Shown here piece by piece: positions 22,901 through 35,082 of a stretch of 64,000 nt of DNA. Source of the DNA: Thuidium tamariscinum. Its lineage: Eukaryota > Streptophyta > Bryopsida > Hypnales > Thuidiaceae. Made by a program: the position numbers and the translations under genes. Below the pieces are notes generated by a model that did not search any database, was not told where the DNA came from, and was given only the letters and a program-made list of their open reading frames with translations. Numbering within the stretch: the stretch's first letter is position 1; each line of letters opens with the position of its first letter. The stretch lies in NCBI GenBank assembly GCA_947034885.2, contig OX344758.2, positions 3,040,501-3,104,500 on the forward strand. Direction: 5' to 3'.

Positions 22901-25900
22901 GCTGCAACTTCAAGGCTCTTAGAGGAGATTTTGACGGAAGAGATGGCTATGGAGATACGAGCGAAGACATTGTTACATGGGATTATATAATTCTTGATGA
23001 GGTTTAGCCCATTCCTATTTTCTTGAGGGACATATTCGAATTAACATTTAGGAACGGAATGATTGTCACACTTTAGTTACCTTTGCCTTTTGATTCTTAT
23101 GAGACTACGTAAGTTGCAGGAAATATTTCCGAAGGAACTGTGTACAGATCTCCCTCTACCCGGAGCTTTGTTGCTACTGAAGACTAGTGTAAATTTTGAA
23201 AGATAATCAGAAATATCCAAGAAAAACGATTCATTTCAATTTGAACACTAGTATCTGTTTAATCCCTTGTGCTTCTGTTAATGTAATCTTGCTTTCAGCG
23301 GGATGCTAATTCTGTTTTCTCACAAACTGTGGTGTAACAGGGACATCTCGTCAAGAATCCCAATACTCAACGAGCTAAAAGTCTGCGAGAGATCCCTGCT
23401 GCCCATCGCATTGTTATCAGTGGTACTCCGATTCAAAATCATCTTCAAGTATGGTCCTCTTACGGCACTAGTTCCGGACTCACGATGTTTTCCGATAGTG
23501 TTACTTCAATATTTTTCAGAGCTGTACCGAGATCATTATATTCAGACATTGCATCGCATTGTGTTTCACTAACTCGAAACTGTTGCCTGGCGTAGGAAAT
23601 GTGGGCACTTTTCGATTTCTGCTGTCCCAACCTTCTTGGAGATCGGAAAGAGTAGGTTCCTTCTTTCTTGTACTTGCTTTAGTCATCGTGAATGCCAAGG
23701 TCGTTTGGGAGGAGGTCGAGGAAATTTTCACACTTGTCGAGAATTGACGCGTTTCTTTTCGCTCGAATATGCATCCAGGTTCAAGGAAAAGTACGAGCGC
23801 CAAATCCTTGCTGGGACTGACAAAAATGCTTCTGATCGGCAAAAACGAATCGGATTAGCAGTTGCTGAGGTGGGATATCCCAATCTTGCAGTACCCTTGA
23901 GTACACTAAATGTCGGTTCTCCTTCATCTTGTTTGGCCAACTTATTCCCATGAATTAACTGAATGTTTTGTTCTGGGAGGTTACGATGCTGTCATTTTCT
24001 ATTTTTTTCTATATTCTCAGAATGCGTGTTCAAGTGTATTCAATTTCGCCAACTGCAGGAATTAAGGCAAAAGTTCGCTCCATACTTCTTGAGACGTTTG
24101 AAAAGCGAAGTCTTTCCGGACTCCGAGAACAAAGAAGAACGAAAGTTATCAAGGAAGAATGACCTTATTGTCTGGCTGCCCCTTTCTGAACGCCAGGTAA
24201 AATTCCCTTGTAAACGTTGGGAAATCTGAGTGGAATTGAAGCGTTGAAAGTTCAATTTTTTTGCTTTCAGATGAAGTTGGACTGAGTGTTTTTTCAGTGG
24301 CCCTTACCGTGCTCCCTTTGTTACATTACAATAGTGAACTCGTGCAGTATTTTGTACTGAATGTTTCCTAATCTATTGCAGGAGAAATTATACCGGGCTT
24401 TCTTGAACAGTAATGCAGCGGAGGAAACAGTGTCTACTGGGAGACAAGTCCTCTCTGCACTAACAGTGAGTTTCATTACCGTCTTATACCCTACTATCGT
24501 CTATTTATACTCTGCTTAAGCTTGTCATTGTGAATGACTTGCCATTTTGACGGTGAGACCTTGGCCGGTTCAGGTTATGAAGAAGATCTGTGATCACCCA
24601 TCATTACTCACGAAGAGAGCTGCAAATGAAATAGCAGAAGGGATGGAAGGATTCTTGGATACTGAAGATATCCAAGCTGCTGAGGCCATGACCCATTCAC
24701 TTGCTGGCATGGTTGAGGAGGATGAAATGAAGGGGACTCGTTCTTGCAAAATTGACTTCCTGATGGCCCTACTTGTAATGCCCTTTCTTATATCTTCCAG
24801 TATTTCAATTTCGGTCTCTGCATTGAAGCTGCTCCTTGAAATGAGAGTAAGAGATATTCGTGGAAGGTGCTAACGTTGAGGATCTTTCTGCGCAGGAAAA
24901 TCTTGTCGCTGAAGGTCACCGTACACTCATATTTGCTCAAACTCGAAAGATGCTCAATATGATTCAGGTCCAACCATCAGTTTTATCCCTTCCTTAATCT
25001 TGGGGCTACGTTCGTGTATTTCAGCGCACATGTAATGCTTCTCTGGTTAGGTGATAACTGTGTTGTCTGTTCGTGTATGCTTTTGATACTCATTACTGTG
25101 CAACACATGGGAAATGATTTCATTTTACAGGATGAAATTCTTGATAGAGGATGGATCTTTAGACGCATTGACGGCACTATCAAGGCGGCCGAGCGTGAAC
25201 AATGTGTACAAGTGAGTAGTTCTTACCAACATTACGACAGTAGTCTGAGATATCAGGCATGCCAAGGGCATCGTGCCTATGGGAAATCTTTAGAAGCGCA
25301 TTAGAATGAGACTGCTCGGTTTACTTTTATTGCCTTTCCAGGATCGTCGCCTAAAGATTTATTATTGTATCGATCTGTAACAGGAATTCCAATGTGATGA
25401 GGAGATACCGCTTTTCTTGTTGACGTCTCAAGTTGGCGGCTTAGGACTTACCTTGACTGGAGCTGACAGGGTGGTAATTGTTGACCCTGCTTGGAATCCT
25501 AGGTAACAATTTACTCCTCGATTTCTGCGACATGACTATATGCAAATGTCTGCCTCTCCCCTTGGTCAGGATTTGCTTATTCTTTATGACATTTAGATCA
25601 TATAGCTAACTGACGCTCTCTGCTTGCAAATCAGTACGGATAACCAGAGCGTGGATCGCGCATACCGCATTGGTCAGAAGAACGATGTGGTTGTCTATCG
25701 CCTTATGACATGTGGAACTATTGAAGAAAAAATATACCGCAAGCAAGTAAGAAATTTTATGTCTCATGGTAACTCGATTTTTCTGCTGATTGTCACAAGA
25801 GGGTATGGATGGTCAATTTCTTCTTTTAAGTAATTTCGCTTTCCAGGTAACTTGATTCGACGATTAGCATGACTTGCCACACTCACCTTCATCTGCATTT

Positions 25901-27491
25901 TCTTTCCTTTCAGGTCTTCAAGGGTGGTCTCATGAAAGTGGCAACTGAGAAAAAGAATCAAATGCGATATTTCTCACAAGGGGTAAGTGATGGCAGCCTT
26001 CCAGAAATAATTATGTCTTGCAGCGACTCTTGTACGCAGGAAATTAAACTTTCATCACTTTGTCACTTGGTTTTAATATGAAGATTTTCCTGTGTGGCGT
26101 CTTGGTGCAGGAACTGGGAGAAATGTTTAAAGTACCAGAAACAGGTTTTAGGGTGTCACAGACCCAACGGCAGCTTCACAAAGAGCATTTTAGTCAGCGG
26201 AGGATGTAAGCTTGCGTCGTTCATTGATCGTATAATGGACAGTCGTGAAATTTCCTTTGGTTATTTTCGTTGTAGAGGTTCTTATTCCAGGAGATCGGTT
26301 TTTCTTGTAACAGAAATACAGACCTACAAGCACATATCGAGTTTCTTGAGGGTCTGGGCATTGCTGGGGTTAGCCATCATGACTTGCTATTTACCAAAGA
26401 AGCAGAGCCGTTGCCTCCTCCTGGCCTTGAGGATGGTGACTTAAAGGCCTCATGGGAACCAAGGTGAGTAAGCCATGCCGTCTCTTCGAGTCAACAATTG
26501 AATAGCATAAGTTTGTACCCACACGAAGCTGACTAATGTGACGAACTGTCTTTTAATCAGGAATCCATTATATGCGGGGCAGCGATACAAAGCAGCTTCA
26601 AAGCCTGAAAGCTATATTTGGGATGCCTCTCAATCCATAGGGTATTTATCCTTCCACTGGTTGTCATAGCTCTGCTCAGAAATTTCTGTTTCCAATCCAT
26701 CGTGCATATCAGAAACGTCTTCTCCTTATTTCTAGATTTTCTAAAAGATGTGTGCCCTGGGTTGCACCAGGCAAGGTGTTTTGCAAAGTGCGACTGCTGG
26801 TTTGCAGAATCGAAATGTGGCCAATGATACTTGGCTCAAGGTGCAATTCTTAAGGAGCAAACTGGAACGACTTTACCGAGCTCTTGACGATAAGGTGGGT
26901 TCAATGCGGGAGTTTCCTCTGCTTCAGTGCGTTTGAACGCTCAAATTGCATTTTGTCTCTAAAACTTGGAACTTGGAACTCGCCATTCATTCCTGACAAT
27001 CACCTCACCTTTTGCACTTGCAGGCATTACTTTCGAGGCTGCCAGATCACGGAGCCTCCCTTGAGACGAAAATTGACGAGACTGAGAATGAGCTGAAAGA
27101 AGCTGAGATGATTGCGGGCAGCAAGGAGAATATAGGTGCGCAATTGTCATCTCGGCCAGCCGCCCCAATTGCTGTTGTCGATCTGTCTGCAGAAAAAAGT
27201 CGATCAACTTCTGACAGACCCGAGGGTCAACGACCTAAACCACTTGGCCTTAACAACAGCAGACCTGTTGTTTCGCCATTCCCCATGAAGAAGACTACCA
27301 TCATCCTGAGCCCAGGCCCAGCTGTCAAGGTACCCAGCATTCCCATATCACAACCTCTCGTTGAGCTGCCGAACTGGAGCTTACTAAGTGACTCACCGGC
27401 TTCAAGCAGAAGCTCACCAGCACCGACAAGCGGAGCAAATGTTGATGATATGGCGGAAGCATTGAGCTCCCTCAAACTGCGTCCGCATTAG
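19950..27491 (+). CDS. CHR24-like: SNF2-family ATPase, CHR24 / PICH (ERCC6-like) type; 22 exons
   Basis: An ATP-driven DNA translocase of the ERCC6L/PICH group, to which plant CHROMATIN REMODELING 24 belongs. My exons: 19950-20115, 21021-21086, 21279-21821, 22075-22313, 22530-22660, 22809-23001, 23341-23448, 23596-23651, 23779-23869, 24059-24196, 24382-24465, 24574-24774, 24896-24967, 25131-25211, 25384-25502, 25635-25746, 25914-25982, 26111-26205, 26314-26463, 26561-26641, 26771-26894, 27024-27491. All introns are GT-AG and the sum is 3,387 nt (1,128 codons plus stop, no internal stop). Motifs: DDMGLGKT with K335; DEGH at 445-448, split by an intron; SGTPIQN at 473-479; VDRAYRIGQ at 769-777. 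After the helicase comes [20 protein letters not shown], typical of the PICH group. The Ser-rich, acidic N-terminus (about 260 residues) and the tail are poorly conserved, so exon 2 and the first ATG are least certain. It resembles the Arabidopsis protein in length. Confidence 0.93.
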
Positions 27492-28439
27492 GTTCACTTC
27501 AGTGGGAAACAACTCATGTGATCCTCAGATGCCGATATGCAATCTGTACTATAGACAACACAATTCTAAGGGACGCGTTCATCAATGCCTAATTTACTCT
27601 ATGCTAATCTGCTTTTTCTCATGCATTCCACGGCCGTGCTGTGTGCCAAGCGGAGAGGATTCGAACCTCATTGTCGTTAGTGATGTAAATCATATTGGTG
27701 TCCGTGACTTCAGGGATGCTCATGATGCACGCGTAGATCATCGCAGTTGGAAATTTATCAAAGCAAATGTGCACCTGATCAGTTCTGGTTACGCGTGGAC
27801 ACCTAGATTTGTTGCTAGCAAACTCTTTCAGTTTGCAGACCATGTTACCCAGCATTTCGTACGCTTTCGAAGACTCATGCATTTTGAAATACAGTGAATA
27901 TTATCAAGGCACAATTGAAAGTTTTGAGTAAGGACTATGAAATTATCAAAATATTACTACATTCACCTCGGCTTCGCTCGGGAAGTCACTTCTCCTGTCA
28001 AATTTACACCTTTGGAGGTCCCTGGAGTACTGCTCAGTACAGTGTGCATACAATTAGTATGAATTGTGGGTGAAATCTAGTTCATGAGCGCTGCTTATAC
28101 GACTCAATACTTTTCTAATTCTGCAAAGCAAAGGTTTCATACGAAGCCTTCACAGCACTTAACACGGTCGGCACCGAAGGCCACCAATGCAGAGCGAGTG
28201 AGTGCAGACCTCGCAGCATTCTACCAGTGCACCTTCGACAACTTCCAATCTCTTGTAGTGATTAACCATGGGAAACAATTTATATATAAACTCCGGTCCA
28301 CTTCAAGAAAGCAGTCCGGCGTGAATAAAGTGTCTGCTCGTCATGACAATGAGCCAATGTCCACGGGATCAAGGGCTACTGATGCAAGACTACTCTTTCC
28401 TTTCGAAAATAGACACTAAAGTAACAAGTAACTAGTTTA
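27492..28439. other. 3' flank of the SNF2 gene up to the LINE
   Basis: It probably includes the SNF2 3' UTR. Open frames on both strands at 27,502-28,420 have no recognised domain. A GAGGTTCGAATCCTC string on the minus strand resembles a tRNA T-arm but is not part of a cloverleaf. Confidence 0.4.
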
Positions 28440-28807
28440 AAGTACCCAAGATTTAATTTAATTTTGCTGGATTTAATTAGATTTAATTAGATTGATTTGA
28501 CTTAATTTTAGTTGTTAATTTATTAATATAGGGTAAGTATGCAATGTAATGTGCATTGTTTAAGTTTCTTACTCTGTTGGAAGTGGTTGGTTGTTTTCAA
28601 TTCTTCTTTTATGTAGAATGATTGATCCAGCATATTGTATGGCTATGGTATTGATTGCTTTGAAAGTGTGTGTTAGAGCAGTTTCTGTTAATTTGAGTTT
28701 GGCTTCAAGGATTTTCATTGAAGGAATGTGTGTTGTTCCTCTAGCTCCTGCTGTAATGACAATAAGTGGATCTATTTTCCATCCTTGGGCGCGATACTAT
28801 TTATTAA

Positions 28808-29230
28808 TGGTTGGTATTTTTGAATTTTATTATCTATGGTTGTTCGTGCAAATCTATCATTAGAGTATGTAAATTCAATGAATTGTATTGTGAGATTATT
28901 ATCTGGGATATTTGGTGGGTTGCTCTGGTAGGAGAGTCCTTTAATCCAGAGGATATCCGGTTTAAATCTAGCATTACAATGACATCTTTGTCTTTGGCAA
29001 GAGCAAGGTAGAAACCATGGGGGGACTGTGTTTTCTTGTGGATTGTTATTGAATGTTCCTGCATTCATGAGAGTATAATATCTACTATTTTTGGTAGATA
29101 GGATTAGTTTTCTCAATTCCCATACTGCTTTGTTATGTCTTTTGACACGAAGGGCATGAATATGATGTTGTTTGCATTTTAAGAGTACATGGAGCCATGT
29201 GTCTACGTCATGAGAGTTACAAATGGAGCA
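28808..29230 (-). other. CCHC finger and PD...E restriction-like endonuclease region of the LINE
   Basis: C-x2-C-x9-H-x4-C is followed by KRHN, then KPDILW and IEFTYSND with a downstream lysine pair. In R2-type LINEs this layout marks the C-terminal restriction-like endonuclease. The finger could instead be the common zinc finger of RT C-termini, but the PD...E half argues for a nuclease. Confidence 0.7.
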
Positions 29231-29605
29231 TGTGATGGATGGAAATCTCTCAATCCCAAAAAATAATTGTTTTCTAGCATTTCCCATGTATTGGCCGGTG
29301 CGGAATTTTAATAGGCTTGTTTTTTGTGAGTCGGTTATTTCAGGGTTTGACCAAAATTCATTAGAGAGGTCCTTATGTATATCAGGGTTAAGGGTCCATT
29401 TACTAATGTTAGGAAATCGTTGTGCCATTATTTCAAGATTTTTATCATGATCATGTTTAATGATGTATGTTCCTAAACATCTAACCGGACCTTTGTCAGG
29501 TCTATGGGCTTGACCTGGCCATTCATCTTTTTGGTAATAGAATGGAGTAGTATGTGCAAATTCATACTTTTTTGAGGCAAATTTATATTCTTTTGTTGTG
29601 CCATT

Positions 29606-30028
29606 TTTTGCAAGTTTATCTGCTTGTTCATTGCCTACAATATTAGTGTGGCCTTTAATTTTGGAAATTGTTGTAGGTTGTGTACGGTTTTGAAGCATCT
29701 CTACTATAGATTCCAATATAATTTTGTCCGCATGGTTGCGATGTACAGTAGGATGTTTTAGTTGTGTATTGAGGACATATAGGCAATTTAGGCAATCAGT
29801 GAATATGTAGGCAGGTTCATGTGGATATTGGATAGTGATTATGCATAGACTTTTGTGTATGGCCATGAGCTCAGCTCTAAAAATGGTTTGTAAACCAGGA
29901 AGCCGTTTAGAGATTTGAATTTCTTCTTTGAAAGAGTTGTATATGTCGTATCCTGCTTTTTCGCGTGTCCAATGTCCATTTGCATGTTGTTGTGGTGGTA
30001 TAAATGAACCATCCGTGTAGTAGCTATA
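29606..30028 (-). other. RNase H domain of the LINE
   Basis: It contains the four-acid DEDD set in order: D in YYTDGS, E in FRAELMAI, D in YIFTDCLN and D in GNEQADKLAK, with the SKIKGH histidine loop before the last. Its role is removal of RNA from the RNA-DNA hybrid during second-strand synthesis. All four acids are intact. Confidence 0.9.
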
Positions 30029-30250
30029 TTGTGGTGGGAATTTTAATTGAGGGATAGATGTATACGTTGGTAACGGGGGAATATATAAATTTATTGAATT
30101 ATAGTTGATTTTATAAGTTAGTTTTTTCCAATTTGAATTCTTTTTTACTATTACATTACTGGGTGTTGGTGCAGCAATTTGTATATGATATTGTGGAATT
30201 TCCATATTTCGGAGGATTTCTGTGAGGGAGTCTAGTTGGTTGGGTGGACC

Positions 30251-30721
30251 AATATTGTGGTTTCGGTGATGTATGCATAAAATATGTATTGCAAGAGGTT
30301 CAGTGTGTGGTTGTTTGTTTAGTTCCATTGAAATTGTTGGTTTTTCATATGTAATAGTGTCTGCAGCAAAATGTGCAATAACGTGTGTATCTTCAAATGG
30401 TCCAATATATGGGGAGAAGTTATGGTACCAATTTATATCCGGTATGACTAATATAGTTATGGTGTCTACATCATGTTTGGCTGCTAGTCTTGCCCAGTGT
30501 AGTGCTTGTTGGGCTGTTTCTTCATTTTGTGGATGTGCAAAACCTTTGCCTTTCCATTTGTATTGAAATGTTTTGCCAAGTGATCCAAATACTCTATCTC
30601 TTTCAAAGAAAGAGTAAAATTGTGTGATTAGTGTGGAGCAGGTGATTGGTGATGAGAAATATGAATGAGAGATGTCAAATGTTTTTGTTAAGGAGTCTAA
30701 GATGTTTTGTGGAAGGGAGTG
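30251..30721 (-). other. PCIF1-like adenine-N6 methyltransferase-like region inside the LINE
   Basis: Between the RT and RNase H the frame reads SLPQNILDSL, FSSPITCS, FYSFFERDRVFGSLG, GFAHPQNEETAQQALHW, TITILVIPDI and FEDTHVIAHF. This order parallels the catalytic module of PCIF1 as I know it: LPP...L..LF, FASPLNC, a phenylalanine-rich helix, then YFGSRG, an NPPF loop followed by E and a helix, a hydrophobic strand ending in P, and a late HxLI-like strand. The catalytic NPPF is HPQN here, so methyl transfer by this copy is unlikely. In cells PCIF1 methylates cap-adjacent adenosine. Whether active relatives of this element keep NPPF is unknown. The call rests on motif order, not on a profile search. 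Confidence 0.6.
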
Positions 30722-31457
30722 TTGCGATGTACTTAGCGTGTTTTTGTTAGATTTCTTATATTTGTAACGTTGATATAGCCATGTGATCTCGGTTTCAAAT
30801 GATTGTGTAGGTGGTGTCAAGCCATGCGTACTATGAATAACAGTTTGATATTGTTTCCATAGCCATTGTAATCTAGTGGTTGGAATAGTTGTGAGGTAGT
30901 TACCGGTGTCAAGGTATATATGTGTCAGTTCATTTTGCGTTATTATGGTAGGTGTGTTTGTTATTATGTCTTTTTTTGGATTGCATTCATTAGTTGAGAT
31001 TTGCATAAGTGGAATTATTGTTGGAGGTGGGATAAATCTAGTATCTCTGGATTGTTCATGGTTAAAGTTGACCATGATGAGGTTTTTGTAGTATTTGTGT
31101 TGTTGTTTTGTATAATATTGTGTTAATAGGTTGATGTTGTGTGCAATTACTGTTGGTTGATTAAACGGGAAAAGATATCTTTGTGGTAGCCATTTACTAT
31201 AAGTGGTATTATTTTCAAGTGTCCATTGGCATAGATATATATTAAATTTTTTAGGGATTTTGTGTTTGTCTTTGATGTCTTTGATTTGATGGTCTATTAT
31301 ACTATATATGGGGAAGCTAAGTGGGTTGTTTTGAATATGTAGAGGTGGATTTTGTTGTTGTGGTATTTGTACTGGTGGTGGGTGTGGAGGGTTATATGAA
31401 GTTCGGGGAATTAAATCTCGGTTATCTGAAATGTATTGTGCTCTTAGAGTTTTTGGT

Positions 31458-32210
31458 ACTGGGTCATTGCAAGAAAGACCTGCGGAAAAGCGTAGCGTTT
31501 TGCACAGTACTCATTTTTTTCTTTGGGAGTACTATATAAATAGTAAATCAATTTTTTTTAAAAGTGAAAAATATGTTTGATGTATATACCTTTAAGAAGA
31601 AGATACCCTAGGAAGGAAAAGTATAGAAAAATTCTCTAAGTAGGAGAACTAGAAAAGTGCTTAATTTCATGAAAATTGTAACTTTTACTACAATTTCACA
31701 TTTTAATTTGTAAAAAATAGGGAAAGTAATTTTTCTTAAAACTAAAAATTTTCCATTTGGGAAGACTTTATGGTAAAGGTATTTCACCAAAATAATGATC
31801 CAAAAACTATCTTGATTGTTCAAAAATGTGAGCGCAAGAGAGGCCTGTTAGCACACATGTAGAGGAAAGAGAATAATGATTTTTTAAATTTCCTTTTGTG
31901 GAAACATGCCTACTTAGTGTAGGAATAGACCCTAGAAATCTCAGCTCTAAATTATTAATTGAAAGTACTCCCCAGTACTAAAAACCCCTAAATCGCAAAG
32001 TGTGACAAATTAGAGAAATTAGAATTTAAATATAAAATGATTTTTGAAAATTTCTGAAAAATAAGGGTTTTGATAACTATCAAGTCAGTCATCTTCAATA
32101 AAAATTTCAAGTTCAAAGAGTTAATACTTCAAAAGTTATAGCTCATGACAACTCCGTCACTCAAAGTGTGACGCCAAATAGTACAAGTCTTTCTTGCATT
32201 CACCCTAGTG
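31458..32210 (-). mobile_element. CACTA-type non-autonomous element inserted in the LINE
   Basis: A 753-bp insertion flanked by GGT on both sides (31455-31457 and 32211-32213). On the minus strand it begins CACTAGGGTGAATGCAAG and ends with the degenerate inverted copy CTTGCAATGACCCAGT, including an 11-base perfect core GCAAGAAAGAC. A 3-bp duplication and CACTA ends fit the En/Spm superfamily. It is non-coding and splits LINE ORF2 after the RT. Related sequence occurs at about 6,340-6,640, 49,724-50,640 and 56,380-56,860. Confidence 0.8.
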
Positions 32211-34257
32211 GGTGTCTTGGACAGGGTTGTAAACATTCAGGTGTACATTGTGGGTAACAGAAAAGTTGTTCAGCTATTTTTAAAGCAACTTTTTCAATTT
32301 TGGTTGGAGTTTTATAGTATATTTTGAAGTCTTGAGGTGTCATTAAATTTGTACCATTTGGGAGTGTAATGTGTTTAATTTTATATATGTTATGTAAAAG
32401 AAGTTTATGTAGCATTTTAAAGGAAAGTTTGGAATTTATATGTGGGAGAATAAGAGTAGTTTGTGACATCCATTCTTTTTCAAGTTCTGTTGGATGTAGT
32501 TGAAAGTTTTCTATTATATTCATGAGGTGAATGTTTGCTTCATGCTTTAGAAGAAAGAGGGTCCTTGTTGTAGGTGATCTAATACAATCTTGTTGTTTGA
32601 TTCTTGGGATGTTTTCTGCCCCTCCATACTTGGCCAAGATATGGTGGATGAATCCTCTATATATTATTCCTAGTCTTCCTGAATCGTTTAGAGCATTTCT
32701 AAGTTGTTCACTAATGCAACGTAGGTATGTATTTTTAAGAGAGAAGGCTTCAAGTCCAAAAAATTCATGTGGAAGTTGTGCTATTACATTGGCAGTGCAT
32801 TTTGGTAATCCACATATAGTTTTCTGAATTCCAATGATCTTTTTATCTAGTTTTTTAATTGTTGGTAGAGAATATGGCACTGCATAGAAACTGTAGGCTA
32901 TACCTGCTCTAATTACAGTGTCAACCATATTGATTTTTTGTTTTATTGTAGTTGGGCACTTAGCAAGTTGTGCACATTGATCTGTTACCTTTTTAGTGGT
33001 TATATGAGTTTGTAGTTTCCATTTTAGAGAAGGTATTAGTTGTATTCCTAAATATGGGTAGGGTTCGTGTTGGTATAAAACTGGTATTTGTTGGTTTCTA
33101 TAGCTAATGTTCATGGCAAGTATTTGAGTTTTAAAGATGTCCGGTTTTGTTTTTGTTTTATTTGGGCATCCAGTGATTGCACATTTTGGTACTCCTAAAT
33201 CCATTCCTGCCCATTTACAATATTTATCTAGTTTATTTAGTTGAGATTGGAGTGATTGGGGATTATTTGATGTAGCTGCTAAGTCATCTGCATATGTTGA
33301 AGAACTTATAGTTATCTGGGATGTACCAAATTTGTAGCCATTATTACCTTTTTGGAGCCATCTAAGTAGCGGTTCAAGAAAAATAAGGAAAAGGTATGGA
33401 CTGAGTGTGTCACCTTGAATGGTTCCTCTTTGTATTTCTATTGGTTTAGTTTTACCAAAATGTTCTCCTGTAAAAATTGTAGTGGAGTTTGAGTAAATAT
33501 TTCCTATTAATGCTACTACGTCTTTTGGGTATCCAAGGTCTGACATTATAGTCAGAAGCCTTGCGTGGTCTATGGAACCATAGGCGTTTTTGAAGTCTAT
33601 ATATAATATGTAAATGTCTTGATTAGTGAAGCGTGCATCTTCTAGAGCTGCTATAAGAAGTTGTAGTTGTCGTGATGTGCTACGTTCTGGTCTAAATCCT
33701 TCTTGGTTATCATGAAGGATTTGGTATTTTTCGCCATAGTTTGAAAGGGTTAAAGTGAGAGTACTAGTGAAAAATTTGTAGATGGTGTTTGCAAGTGCAA
33801 TTGGTCTATGATTTGATAATTGAGAAGGATCTCCTTTTTTATAAAGTAATATAGTCAGACTAGTTTTCCAAGATGATGGGATTTGTTTGTGTTTATAACA
33901 ATGTTTGAAGAATAGAAAAAGGAGGTTTTGAAAACATTGAGGCATATTTTTAAGGATTATATTTGGAATTGAGTCTGGACCAGGGGTTTTATTGTTGGAT
34001 AAGTGTTTTAAACATATGTCATACGTTTCTTTAGTGAAGTAAGTATGTAAGGGAATATCCGGGGTTCCTCTTTTGTCTATGACAAAACCATTTAAGTCAT
34101 GCCAAGGGTATTGTCTCACTGCGCATGTACAATGTGGTGGGTGTTCTGGTAGATAATAGCATGTTGGAACTGTAGGGCTATTATTAATTGATTGTTGAGT
34201 GTGTATTTCATTGGCAATGTCTACAGGGTTGGTGAATAAGTTGTTTTGTCTATCCAA
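32200..34257 (-). pseudogene. LINE ORF2, reverse transcriptase part
   Basis: A 685-codon open frame that opens at a TTG because it is the middle of a larger ORF; it continues upstream in frame to about 34,508. RT motifs: NKTPGPDSIPN (90-99), KKGDPSQLSNHRPIAL (about 140-155), EGFRPERSTSRQL (186-198), YIDFKNAYGSID with D221, RGTIQGDTLSPYLF (277-290), and the catalytic box TYADD with D324 and D325. The thumb region continues to a Cys cluster (CYPQCTPECLQPC). Its stop is created inside the end of the inserted CACTA-type element. All catalytic aspartates are intact, so the domain decayed recently or only by insertions and frameshifts. Confidence 0.95.
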
Positions 34258-35082
34258 AATGCAATCTAGTGGGGGGGTATTTTGGTTTTTGAATATATAT
34301 ATATATATTTTTTTGGGACTTTTTTCATATAGTTGTCTATATTTTGAGATTGCCTTTTTAATGCATTTTTGAGTATATTGTGTAGTTATTTTACGAGCTT
34401 GTATGTTTGCATTTTTGGCTAGGTTTGCTATGGTGTTAATCCATTCTTGTTGGTTAGTACCATGTATTTCAGGTGGTGGGATGTGGGCATTGTTGTGATT
34501 ACGTATTTATTCTATTATTGGGTGGATTGTCCAATTTGTTGTGTGTTTGGATATGTAGATTGCCTTCCTAATCAAGTGGTAAGTAGAGAGGTGAGCTTTC
34601 CATTTTTTCTGTATTTTTCTTGGTAAAAAACCACCTTGTTGGGCTGTACGGTTTGTTAGTTCGGGTAATGGTGGTGCACTACAGTTTCAAGTATTTTATT
34701 GGATATACTTTGTATGAGGTAGTCTAAGGTATTACATGCTTCATGCCATTGGTGGTTTGTTATATTTTCATTTGTAAGAATGGTGGTGAGTTCATTTATT
34801 TGAATTGCGTGTTCCTCAAAGAATTTTGTTTTAAATCTTTCTATATTTTCTTGGGGAATAGGGTTTAATATTCGTGGTGGTTTATTTATTATTGGTGTTG
34901 TAGGTCTTGCTAGTAATGTATTTGGTGGTATATGTAATGTTACTAGTGAATGGTCTGAATTGAGGTTGTGGTTATGATTTGTGGTTGCTATGTATAAAAT
35001 AGAATTAGGTGTATTTATATAGTAACCATCTATTAGACTAGTTTGAGTATAGTTTTGACCACCTTGTCTAGAAAAAGGGCTG
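34258..35082 (-). pseudogene. LINE ORF2, linker between endonuclease and RT (frameshifted)
   Basis: After the (TA)n tract the endonuclease frame resumes with TNSPFSRQGGQNYTQT, IDGYYI and SDHSLV, which are the last conserved AP-endonuclease motifs. It stays open to about 34,680. There the frame shifts by one base to one reading NRTAQQGGFLPRKIQKKWK, hits a TAA at about 34,510, and continues in that frame into the RT. A second (TA)n tract at about 34,298-34,313 encodes an IYIYI insert. Confidence 0.8.

Larger units (their letters stand above)
28772..31456 (-). pseudogene. LINE ORF2, 3' part: PCIF1-like region, RNase H, CCHC and restriction-like endonuclease
   Basis: One open frame, uninterrupted from the edge of the DNA-transposon insertion to its stop; the first internal ATG is at 31073-31075. 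Residues below count from that ATG. Residues about 119-275 resemble the PCIF1 methyltransferase fold. Residues 350-490 are RNase H, with D354 (YTDGS), E402 (RAEL), D427 (FTDC) and D486 (GNEQADKLA). A Cys/His finger follows (C616, C619, H629, C634), then KRHN (645-648), a Cys-rich PCSCQRQRCHC and KPDILW (D707) with E734 in IQFIEFTYSND and a lysine-rich NKIQKY. The last parts match the CCHC, RHN and PD(X)nD/E layout of R2-type restriction-like endonucleases. This is the downstream half of ORF2: joined to the RT part after removing the insertion, the frames differ by one base. Confidence 0.85.

Noticed and set aside
27640..27670. A minus-strand GAGGTTCGAATCCTC string resembling a tRNA T-arm
   Set aside because: No acceptor, D or anticodon arms can be built upstream or downstream, so it is not a tRNA gene.
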